From the NCBI GenBank assembly GCA_017430675.1, contig JAFRMM010000084.1:1-23805 (forward strand): DNA of 23,805 nucleotides, read 5' to 3'. Source of the DNA: Prevotella sp. (lineage in GTDB: Bacteria; Bacteroidota; Bacteroidia; Bacteroidales; Bacteroidaceae). Position 1 is the first letter of the stretch; every line of letters starts with the position of its first letter. Made by a program: the position numbers and the translations under genes. The notes beneath the pieces are model-generated. The model did no database searches. It was not told the DNA's origin and was given only the letters and a program-made list of their open reading frames with translations. Positions 1 through 7,104 of the stretch are shown in pieces.

Positions 1-1125
1 AATGCCCTTGAAAGCATCGTCATCGATGTCGAGGTCCTTGATCTGCTTGCCCACACCAGGGATCATCGCAGCCAGGTCCTTCACATTACCCATCTTCTTA
101 ATCTGCTGGATCTGACCCATGAAGTCGTCGAAGTAGAACTTGTTCTTACGAATCTTCTTCTCCAGACGCTTAGCCTCTTCCTCATCGAACTGCTGCTGGG
201 CACGTTCCACGAGACTGACGATATCACCCATGCCGAGGATACGGTCAGCCATACGTTCAGGATGGAACACGTCGATGGCCTCCATCTTCTCACCCGTACC
301 CACGAACTTGATGGGTTTGGTCACCACCGTACGGATAGAGAGGGCCGCACCACCACGGGTATCACCGTCGAGTTTCGTCAGGACGACACCGTCGAAGTCG
401 AGACGGTCGTTGAACTCCTTGGCCGTGTTCACGGCATCCTGACCCGTCATGGAATCAACCACGAAGAGCGTCTCATTGGGATTGACGGCCTTCTTTAACG
501 TCTCGATCTCCTGCATCATCTCCTCATCGACGGCCAACCGACCAGCGGTATCGATGATCACCACGTCATAAGCCTTGGCCTTCGCCTCCTGGATGGCGTG
601 GTTGGCAATCTCCACCACGTTCTTATTGTCAGGCTCGGAATAGACGGGCACGCCGACGGTCTGGCCCACCACCTTCAACTGTTCGATGGCAGCGGGACGA
701 TAGACGTCACAGGCCACGAGCAGGGGCTTCTTATGGTTGCGGGTCTTCAACAGGTTGGCGAGTTTGCCACTGAACGTGGTCTTACCAGAACCCTGCAGAC
801 CAGACATCAGGATGATGGCAGGAGCACCTGCCCTACCCTCGACCTTCAGTTCGGCAGCCTTGCCGCCCATCAGTTCGGCGAGTTCGTCGTGGACAATCTT
901 CACCATCAACTGACCCGGCTTCACGGCTGTCAGCACGTTCATACCCAGCGCTTTCTGCTTCACGGTATCCGTGAAGGTCTTGGCCACCTTGAAGTTCACG
1001 TCGGCATCCAACAGGGCACGGCGCACATCCTTCAGGGTTTCGGCCACATTGATCTCGGTGATCTTACCCTCACCCTTGAGTATCTTAAACGATCTTTCTA
1101 ACCTATCTGATAAATTCTCAAACAT
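1..1125 (-). CDS. ffh: Signal recognition particle protein Ffh (SRP54 homologue), C-terminus cut by window edge
   Basis: Ffh is the GTPase of the signal recognition particle; with 4.5S RNA and FtsY it targets nascent membrane proteins to the Sec translocon. The gene begins at the ATG read on the minus strand at 1125 (MFENLSDRLERSFKILKGEG) and stays open to base 1, giving 375 codons. Visible in order are the helical N domain (about 1-85), the P-loop GLQGSGKTT, the DVYRPAA motif, DTAGR and TKLDGDTRGG of the G domain, and the start of the M domain after about residue 300. The family is usually about 440-450 residues, so most of the methionine-rich M domain lies outside. It is a housekeeping gene next to the glycan locus and has its own upstream promoter match, so it is probably not functionally part of the locus. 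Confidence 0.97.
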   Translation of the reverse strand, partial: MFENLSDRLERSFKILKGEGKITEINVAETLKDVRRALLDADVNFKVAKTFTDTVKQKALGMNVLTAVKPGQLMVKIVHDELAELMGGKAAELKVEGRAGAPAIILMSGLQGSGKTTFSGKLANLLKTRNHKKPLLVACDVYRPAAIEQLKVVGQTVGVPVYSEPDNKNVVEIANHAIQEAKAKAYDVVIIDTAGRLAVDEEMMQEIETLKKAVNPNETLFVVDSMTGQDAVNTAKEFNDRLDFDGVVLTKLDGDTRGGAALSIRTVVTKPIKFVGTGEKMEAIDVFHPERMADRILGMGDIVSLVERAQQQFDEEEAKRLEKKIRKNKFYFDDFMGQIQQIKKMGNVKDLAAMIPGVGKQIKDLDIDDDAFKGI

Positions 1126-1148
1126 AATACCTTATTTATTTTGGGGTG

Positions 1149-1179
1149 CAAAGGTACGAATAAGTGAGCAAAATACAAA
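1149..1179 (-). promoter_or_regulatory. Bacteroidetes-type promoter for ffh
   Basis: Read on the minus strand, the sequence has CTTTG (TTTG at 1179-1176), a 19-nt spacer and TACCTTTG (1156-1149) followed by C. This matches the Bacteroidetes consensus of a -33 TTTG and a -7 TAnnTTTG. Transcription would start about 7 nt downstream, giving a leader of some 20 nt before the ffh ATG at 1125. Ffh would then not depend on readthrough from the GH31 gene upstream. The call rests on consensus match and placement only. Confidence 0.6.
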
Positions 1180-1224
1180 GAAAAACATTATTTTTCTTTT
1201 ATTATCTTAAGGAATATGTCTGAT

Positions 1225-3603
1225 TTACAGCATGATTGTCGTTTCCTGACCGTCGTAATCCACGTGCTTCGACAGACCATCTGGCAGCAGAATGGTAAAC
1301 TCCCTATGAAGGAGCATGCCTGGATAGTTTCCATGACGTTCACCGATGGTCAGGGTACGGGCCTTGTCATTCCATCGGAAGGTGATGGTGGCATAGGCAC
1401 CATGCTCGTAGTTGTAGTTGTCGCCCTCGTCCTCATAGAGCGTGAACGAACCGTCGGCACCAGGATAGACACGCAGTTCGAGGTGGTCCCAGGCCTTCTC
1501 GCCGACATACTGCATCTCTGGGCCGAATGGCAGGATGCTGCCCGCACGGACGAACATCGGCACACGGTCCAAGGTGGTCTGGAGTGTCAGGCTCCGGCCA
1601 CCCTGATAGCGCTCGTTGGTCCAGAAGTCATACCATTGTGCACCCTTCGGCAGATACTTCGTGGCCGTCTTCGTTGCTGTCCAATCCCATTCCCTCGCCT
1701 CTGACTTCTCACCACTCATCTCTTTTCTGTCCCAGCCTGTCATGGCATCCTCCTTGATGATCTGTTCCTCGGTATATTGGGGGTCAAGGATCGGGGCGGC
1801 AAGGATACTACGGCCGAACATAAACTCATCCGTCATGTCCCAAACATGCTTGTCGCTGGCGAAGTCGCTGAACAATGGGCGCAGGTAACTGCCATTGTCA
1901 CTTGTCACCTGCCAGGCGGTGCTGTACAGATAAGGCAGGAGACGATACCGTAGGCGGATTATCTTCTCGATGGCATCATAGACGGGTTCGCCCTTCTTGC
2001 CAAACTGCCAGATCTCACGGGGCGCATCGGCACCGTGGCTGCGGAACACAGGACAGAACAGGCCGTACTGCATCCAGCGCACGTAGAGTTCCTGAAACTG
2101 AGGGTTCTTCGGAGCAGAGGCAGGCCCCATCGTGTTGTAGGCGTTACAGAAGAAACCGCCAATGTCGGTGTTGAAGTTGGGATTGCCCGTCAGTGAGAAA
2201 CTCAGTCCTGCGGGCACCTGCTTGCGGAGCATGTCCCACGACGAGGCCACGTCACCGCTCCACATGTTGGAGCCGTAGTGCTGCTGTCCGGCAAACGCAC
2301 TGCGGGTCATGATGAACACACGTTTTTCCTCCGACACCTTGCGCTGTTTCTCATAGACACCACGCACGGTCTCCAGGGGGAAGGCATTGCGCTGGGAGCG
2401 CCACGTGCCGCCATAGACCTTATGTTCATAATCGCTCTCACGCGGATTGAAGAAGTCGGGATCGGTAGAGTCCATCCACCAGGCATCAGTGCCGTAGTCG
2501 AAGAGCGTCTTCAGGTACTTCCAATAGATATCACGGGCCACAGGACTGAAGGCGTCATAGACCTTCACACCCGAGGGATAGTCCTTCATCGGCGGCCAGA
2601 CATGCGAGATACCACTCTGCGGCCACGTCTCAATGGGCACCAACAGCCCCTGTTCGTCTAATTCGCGATACTGTTGTGTCATCGGACCGAAACTGGCCCA
2701 GATGGAAATCATGAAATGGGCGTGCTTCTGATGGACGTTCTGTATCATCTGTCGGCCGGAGGCGAAGTCTTCTGACAGGAAGTCCATCGCGTTCCACAGA
2801 TAGTTGGAACCCCAGTACTGCCAGTCCTGGATAATACCGTCGAGGGGCACCTGCAATTCGCGGTATTTATCGACAATACCCTCCGTCTCAGCGGCGGTCT
2901 TATAACGTTCTTTCGACTGCCAGAAGCCGTAGGTCCACAGCGGGAACATGGGCACGTCACCCGTCAACTGGCGCATCAGGGCAATCACCCCATCAGCACT
3001 GCCGCCATACATGAAGTAGTAGTCGATACCCTCGCCTACCTCAGAGGTGAAGGTCATGCCGCTGGCATCGTCATCGAACTGCGTGGGCGAGTAGTTATCC
3101 CAATAGAGTCCCCAACCCTTGATGCTCTGCAGCACGTTCTGGAAGTCCTCAAGATTGGACTGTTCCATGCGCTTATGTTCACCACGACGGTTCATCTTGC
3201 CGTTCTGGATTGTACCTAAGCCATAGATGGCCTCGTCCTTGTCAAGAGTAAAGGTCTGACGTATCTGACTTACGTCACAGTCTTTCTCTTTCAGCAGTAC
3301 CCTGCCCTTTGCCGTTGAAAAGGATACTGCACCAGACTTCGGATCAACCTTCACCGTCAGTTCACTGCTCCTGAGGATGCTGCCCTGTCTTGTCATGGCC
3401 ACAGTCCCGGGCTTGGCCGTAACAACCAGACTCTGTTTCTGCATATCCTGACCTGAGGGCGATTTCACCACCCGTACAATCGACGGTGTGTAGAACGTCA
3501 CCAGGATCCTCACTCCATTCGTTTCCGTCACCAGCGGCTCCTGAGCCACCATCGTCAGAGCCCAAATCAGGGCCACCGCTAATAATACATTCTTTTTCTT
3601 CAT
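1225..3603 (-). CDS. Secreted GH31 family alpha-glycosidase (alpha-glucosidase or alpha-xylosidase)
   Basis: A 792-residue retaining exo-alpha-glycosidase of family GH31. A signal peptide covers about residues 1-21 (MKKKNVLLAVALIWALTMVAQ). An N-terminal beta-sandwich runs to about 215, followed by a (beta/alpha)8 barrel with DGIIQDWQYWG at 255-265, the nucleophile motif DAWWMDSTDPDF (D378) and the acid/base region NMWSGDVASSW (D451). DUF5110-like C-terminal sheets follow. In the usual GH31 motif WxDxxE the last position is Glu; here it is Asp (STDPDF). The DWQYWG segment resembles Bacteroidetes enzymes annotated as alpha-xylosidases, but alpha-glucosidase or other specificities cannot be excluded. 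Its start overlaps the queH stop by 4 nt (ATGA), so it is probably cotranscribed and translationally coupled with queH. In this locus it could remove a capping alpha-glucose from a glycan; that is inference. No clear terminator follows it before ffh. Confidence 0.9.
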   Translation of the reverse strand: MKKKNVLLAVALIWALTMVAQEPLVTETNGVRILVTFYTPSIVRVVKSPSGQDMQKQSLVVTAKPGTVAMTRQGSILRSSELTVKVDPKSGAVSFSTAKGRVLLKEKDCDVSQIRQTFTLDKDEAIYGLGTIQNGKMNRRGEHKRMEQSNLEDFQNVLQSIKGWGLYWDNYSPTQFDDDASGMTFTSEVGEGIDYYFMYGGSADGVIALMRQLTGDVPMFPLWTYGFWQSKERYKTAAETEGIVDKYRELQVPLDGIIQDWQYWGSNYLWNAMDFLSEDFASGRQMIQNVHQKHAHFMISIWASFGPMTQQYRELDEQGLLVPIETWPQSGISHVWPPMKDYPSGVKVYDAFSPVARDIYWKYLKTLFDYGTDAWWMDSTDPDFFNPRESDYEHKVYGGTWRSQRNAFPLETVRGVYEKQRKVSEEKRVFIMTRSAFAGQQHYGSNMWSGDVASSWDMLRKQVPAGLSFSLTGNPNFNTDIGGFFCNAYNTMGPASAPKNPQFQELYVRWMQYGLFCPVFRSHGADAPREIWQFGKKGEPVYDAIEKIIRLRYRLLPYLYSTAWQVTSDNGSYLRPLFSDFASDKHVWDMTDEFMFGRSILAAPILDPQYTEEQIIKEDAMTGWDRKEMSGEKSEAREWDWTATKTATKYLPKGAQWYDFWTNERYQGGRSLTLQTTLDRVPMFVRAGSILPFGPEMQYVGEKAWDHLELRVYPGADGSFTLYEDEGDNYNYEHGAYATITFRWNDKARTLTIGERHGNYPGMLLHREFTILLPDGLSKHVDYDGQETTIML

Positions 3604-4214
3604 GTCCTATTGGGAGAATTATTTGTTTGACTATCATAAGAAGATGAGGTCCGGGAGAACTCACAGCCACAGTAGAGTTGGTTGTAGAAACCGTATTCCT
3701 TCAGGAGTTGGTTGCGACGTTCCTGAAGACCATCCTTGCGCCAGTTCTGTGCCCAGAAGACGGTGCCTTCGACAGCCTGTTCCGCGAGGTGTCCGGCCTG
3801 TTCGATCTGTTCGAGGCTCTTCCAACGGGAGGAAGCCAGCGTCGTGGCGAAATAGCGCAAGCCCAAAGCAGCCGCCTCTCGGGCAGCGGCCGTCAGACGA
3901 AGCGTGAAGCACTGCAGACAACGACGGCCCCGTTCTGGCTCTCCCTCCAGTCCGCAGACTCCTTTCAACCACTGCTCATGATCGTAGTCGCCGTCGATCC
4001 ATGTCAGTCCCAGACCCTCTGCATGACGCTTACTCTCGTTCTTACGGATCTCATACTCCTCACGAGGGAAGATGTTCGGATTATAATAGAAGATCGTGGG
4101 ACGGACACCATGGGCGAGCATCCATTCGACGATGGCGGAGGAGCACGGTGCACAACAGGCATGAAGCAACACCTCATGACAATCGTCTGGCACTATGATC
4201 GCAGATTTCCTCAT
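3600..4214 (-). CDS. queH: Epoxyqueuosine reductase QueH (DUF208 family)
   Basis: QueH performs the last step of queuosine synthesis, reducing epoxyqueuosine to queuosine in the wobble position of GUN-anticodon tRNAs; it replaces the unrelated QueG. The protein is 204 residues and cytosolic. Diagnostic cysteine motifs are HACCAPCS (C20, C21, C24), CLQCF (C99, C102) and YCGCEFS (C182, C184), expected to bind an Fe-S cluster and a second metal site. The length agrees with the family. The Ser/Asn-rich tail after residue 187 is not conserved-looking. The start at 4214 (MRKSAIIVPDD) is the only good ATG before the conserved core. The stop overlaps the GH31 start in an ATGA junction. A -7-like element lies just upstream at 4233-4240. 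Confidence 0.93.
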   Translation of the reverse strand: MRKSAIIVPDDCHEVLLHACCAPCSSAIVEWMLAHGVRPTIFYYNPNIFPREEYEIRKNESKRHAEGLGLTWIDGDYDHEQWLKGVCGLEGEPERGRRCLQCFTLRLTAAAREAAALGLRYFATTLASSRWKSLEQIEQAGHLAEQAVEGTVFWAQNWRKDGLQERRNQLLKEYGFYNQLYCGCEFSRTSSSYDSQTNNSPNRT

Positions 4215-4232
4215 CTTTCATCGTTTTCGCTG

Positions 4233-4240
4233 CAAAAGTA
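4233..4240 (-). promoter_or_regulatory. Bacteroidetes -7-like element upstream of queH
   Basis: On the minus strand this reads TACTTTTG followed by C, a full match to the -7 consensus TAnnTTTGY, 19 nt before the queH ATG. No TTTG is found at the proper -33 spacing, so the site is supported by one element only. Confidence 0.4.
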
Positions 4241-4295
4241 CAGAAAAATATTGTTAATCTTCTAAAAAAAACGAGCAAATATCAGTTTTTTATCG

Positions 4296-4303
4296 TATCT
4301 TTG
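4296..4303 (+). promoter_or_regulatory. Bacteroidetes -7-like element upstream of the LmbE-GH20-GH20 operon
   Basis: TATCTTTG followed by T matches TAnnTTTGY and sits 41 nt before the proposed ATG at 4345. No clear -33 TTTG is seen at 19-21 nt. The site is placed correctly for the plus-strand operon that starts with the LmbE gene, divergent from queH. Confidence 0.45.
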
Positions 4304-4344
4304 TTATCTCATTTCAGAATAAGTACTACTAATTGAAACATTTT

Positions 4345-5481
4345 ATGAATTTAAATCTTACATCAAACATCAAGATGCCCGACCATGAGTTGCGGCGCCA
4401 AGTGATTGACCTCTGCAAGAAGGTCGGCAAACCAGTATTGAAACTTTCCACAAAGGACTATGTGGATAACGGTCTCGGACACCTCGTAGAGAAGTTCGAC
4501 GGTCAGGCTGGTCTCGTGAACATCGAGGTGTTCAACGAACTGCAGCACACCATCACGGGGTGGCCAGGCGGCAAGCCCAATGCTGATGACTCTACGCGTC
4601 CTGAGCGGGCCTTGCCCTATCCCAAGCGCGTCATCGTCTTCTCTCCCCATCCTGACGACGATGTCATCTCAATGGGCGGCACCATCCGCCGACTGATGCA
4701 GCAGGGACACGACGTACATATTGCCTACGAGACCAGTGGAAATATCGCCGTAGCCGATGAGGAGGTAAGACTCTATATGCACTTCATCAATGGCTTCAAC
4801 CAACTCTTTGCCAATGGTTCAGACGAGGTCATCAAAATCCGCTACCGCGAGATTATGAACTACATCAAGGAAAAGAAGGAAGGCGATTGGGACAATAAGG
4901 CCATCCTCACCGTGAAGGGACTGATCCGTCGGGGGGAAGCCCGTAATGCCTGTGGTTACAACCACATCCATAAGGATCATATCCATTTCCTTGACCTTCC
5001 CTTCTATGAGAGTGGCAAGATTGAGAAACTGCCGATGTCGGAGCGCGACATTATCCCTATTCAGGAACTCCTCTCTGAGGTTCAACCCCACCAGATTTAT
5101 GTCGCTGCTGACTTGGCCGATCCTCATGGCACCCACCGTAAGTGCACCGATGCCGTACTGGCCGCTGTCGATGAAGAGAAGAAAGCGGGCGCTGAGTGGC
5201 TCAAGGATTGTCGCGTATGGATGTACCGCGGTGCGTGGGCAGAATGGGAGGTTGCCGACATCGAGATGTGCGTGCCGATGTCGCCAGAGGAACTCCGCGA
5301 GAAGAGAAATGCCATCCTGCGCCACCAGAGTCAGATGGAAGGAGCCCCATTCCTCGGCAATGACGACCGTCTGTTCTGGCAGCGTGCCGAGGACCGCAAC
5401 CGCGACACGGCAAAAAAGTACGACGAACTCGGGCTGGCCTGTTACGAGGCAATGGAGGCTTTTGTGGAGTATCATTTCTAA
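4345..5481 (+). CDS. LmbE/PIG-L-type protein equivalent to the C-terminal half of Bacteroidetes NagB fusion proteins; NagB domain absent
   Basis: A cytosolic protein of 378 residues with no signal peptide. It carries the LmbE/PIG-L metal-site motif FSPHPDDD (HPDD at 102-105) and the later histidines of DPHGTHRK (H262, H265), typical of Zn-dependent N-deacetylases. From memory, Bacteroides proteins annotated as glucosamine-6-phosphate deaminase are fusions of about 660 residues, with NagB first and a closely similar half second, including the linker with TITGWPGGKPNADD. This gene starts in that linker and has no NagB catalytic part; only 130 nt separate it from queH upstream. Its role is probably in amino-sugar handling, but the reaction is unknown to me. 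An in-frame TTG at 4333 would add four residues; ATG 4345 is preferred. It lies 15 nt before the first GH20 gene, so the two are probably cotranscribed. Confidence 0.8.
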   Translation: MNLNLTSNIKMPDHELRRQVIDLCKKVGKPVLKLSTKDYVDNGLGHLVEKFDGQAGLVNIEVFNELQHTITGWPGGKPNADDSTRPERALPYPKRVIVFSPHPDDDVISMGGTIRRLMQQGHDVHIAYETSGNIAVADEEVRLYMHFINGFNQLFANGSDEVIKIRYREIMNYIKEKKEGDWDNKAILTVKGLIRRGEARNACGYNHIHKDHIHFLDLPFYESGKIEKLPMSERDIIPIQELLSEVQPHQIYVAADLADPHGTHRKCTDAVLAAVDEEKKAGAEWLKDCRVWMYRGAWAEWEVADIEMCVPMSPEELREKRNAILRHQSQMEGAPFLGNDDRLFWQRAEDRNRDTAKKYDELGLACYEAMEAFVEYHF

Positions 5482-5496
5482 CATTAAACATTGAAC

Positions 5497-7095
5497 ATGA
5501 TGAAACTAAGAACAATCATATTTCATATTCTTATTCTCGTACCTTTGGCCGTGCTGGCTGGCAATCCGGCCAACTATGAGGTAGTGCCAATGCCACAAAG
5601 TATCGTGGAACAAAAGGGTGCCCCGTTCATCCTCGAAGAAGGTGTCGAGATATTGGCTTCGCCTGAGTTGCAGCGCGAGGCAGAGTTCCTGAAGCAGTAT
5701 ATCAAGGAGGTCACATGGAACGACCTGCCCATCGCACAGAAGAAAGAGAAGAAAGTGCGCTACATCGAACTGAGCGTCAGTCCCACCATCAAGGAGAAGG
5801 AAGGCTACGTGATGACGGTCAGTCAGAAGGGTGTCACCATCCAAGGCGGTTCTGCAGCAGGTGTGTTCTATGGCATCCAGACCTTACGCAAAGCCGTAAA
5901 GGAAGGGGTTATCATGAATCCCGTCATCATCAGCGACGCACCCCGTTTCGGCTATCGCGGCATGATGCTCGACTGCTCGCGCCATTTCTGGTCGGCTGAC
6001 TTCGTGAAGAAGTTCATCGACCTGTTGGCCTTGCATAACATGAACACCTTCCACTGGCACCTGACGGATGATCAGGGCTGGCGCATCGAGATCAATAAAT
6101 ATCCGAGACTGACGACCGTCGGCTCCCAGCGCACAGGAACGGTCCTCGGCACCAACTCCGACCTCGACGACGGCATCCCCCACGGCGGGTTCTATACCCA
6201 GGCAGAGGCCCGTGAGATTGTGAAGTACGCCCAGGACCGCCATATCACGATCATACCGGAGATAGACATGCCAGGCCACATGCTGGCCGCCCTGGCCTGT
6301 TATCCAGAGTTGGGCTGCACGGGAGGTCCCTATCAGGTGGGCCACTACTGGGGCGTCTATACCGACGTGCTGTGCATCGGTAATCCAAAGGTCTATCAGT
6401 TTGTTGAGGATGTGCTGACGGAGATTATGGACATCTTCCCCTCAGAGGTAATCCATATCGGTGGCGACGAGACGCCCACCGTAAAGTGGGAGGCCTGCCA
6501 GAAGTGCCAGGCTCTCGGACTCGGGAAAGAACAGTTACAGGCTCATTTCACGAAACGGGTCTTCGACTTTCTGAAAGCCCATCATCGCCGTGCCCTCGGA
6601 TGGGACGAAATCCTCGACGGTTGTCCGCAGGACGCGATGATCATGTCGTGGCGAGGCTCTGCCCCCGGTGCCAAGGCCGCCAAACTAGGCCATGACGTGG
6701 TAATGACCCCCACCACACACGTCTATTTCGATTACCTCCAGGCTGAGGAAGCGCAGTTTGAACCCAGTCGGTGCGGTGGCTTTATCCCCGTGGAGAAGGT
6801 CTATGCCCTGGAACCCGCCCCTGACACGCTCTCCGTGGAGGCCAGGGCACATATCCTCGGCACACAGGCCAACCTCTGGGCAGAATACCTGCTGACGGAG
6901 GGACTCGTGGAGTATCAGGCCCTGCCACGTATGTCGGCTCTTGCCGAGGTGCAGTGGACACAGCCAGAGCGCAAGAACTATGACGCCTTCAAGGAGCGTC
7001 TGACACGTCTCTCCGAACTCTTTGAACTCTATCATTATCAATACGCCAAGCACCTGTGGCCTGAGCGTCAACTCCCCAGTCGTTGGCAATTCTAA
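5497..7095 (+). CDS. Secreted GH20 beta-N-acetylhexosaminidase (short form)
   Basis: A family GH20 exo-enzyme releasing terminal beta-linked GlcNAc or GalNAc by substrate-assisted catalysis. From the ATG at 5497 it has 532 residues; an in-frame TTG at 5491 is a weaker start. A signal peptide spans about 1-21 (hydrophobic IIFHILILVPLAVLA). A GH20 N-terminal domain (about 25-140) leads into the catalytic barrel from FGYRGMMLD, with FHWHLTDDQGW and the catalytic Asp-Glu pair in HIGGDETP (D324-E325). Later aromatic subsite motifs include MSWRG and QANLWAEYL. There is no C-terminal accessory domain. It follows the LmbE gene by 15 nt and precedes the second GH20 by 9 nt. Probable site is the periplasm, or outer surface if further processed. 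In an N-glycan locus it would remove antennary or core GlcNAc. Confidence 0.95.
   Translation: MMKLRTIIFHILILVPLAVLAGNPANYEVVPMPQSIVEQKGAPFILEEGVEILASPELQREAEFLKQYIKEVTWNDLPIAQKKEKKVRYIELSVSPTIKEKEGYVMTVSQKGVTIQGGSAAGVFYGIQTLRKAVKEGVIMNPVIISDAPRFGYRGMMLDCSRHFWSADFVKKFIDLLALHNMNTFHWHLTDDQGWRIEINKYPRLTTVGSQRTGTVLGTNSDLDDGIPHGGFYTQAEAREIVKYAQDRHITIIPEIDMPGHMLAALACYPELGCTGGPYQVGHYWGVYTDVLCIGNPKVYQFVEDVLTEIMDIFPSEVIHIGGDETPTVKWEACQKCQALGLGKEQLQAHFTKRVFDFLKAHHRRALGWDEILDGCPQDAMIMSWRGSAPGAKAAKLGHDVVMTPTTHVYFDYLQAEEAQFEPSRCGGFIPVEKVYALEPAPDTLSVEARAHILGTQANLWAEYLLTEGLVEYQALPRMSALAEVQWTQPERKNYDAFKERLTRLSELFELYHYQYAKHLWPERQLPSRWQF
6049..6095 (+). repeat. 47-nt segment identical to 7633-7679 in the tandem GH20 gene (copy 1)
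   Basis: By eye, bases 6049-6095 match 7633-7679 at every position, including third codon positions. The segment encodes FHWHLTDDQGWRIEI, part of the conserved GH20 barrel. The flanks (C versus T before, T versus G after) differ, and the rest of the two genes is clearly diverged. Confidence 0.85.
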
Positions 7096-7104
7096 GACAA
7101 CTGT

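Noticed and set aside
598..1101. 167-codon open frame on the plus strand
   Set aside because: Antisense to ffh, which has all SRP GTPase motifs on the minus strand.
1126..1224. Possible terminator between GH31 and ffh
   Set aside because: A/T-rich, but no stable hairpin is visible by eye on the minus strand.
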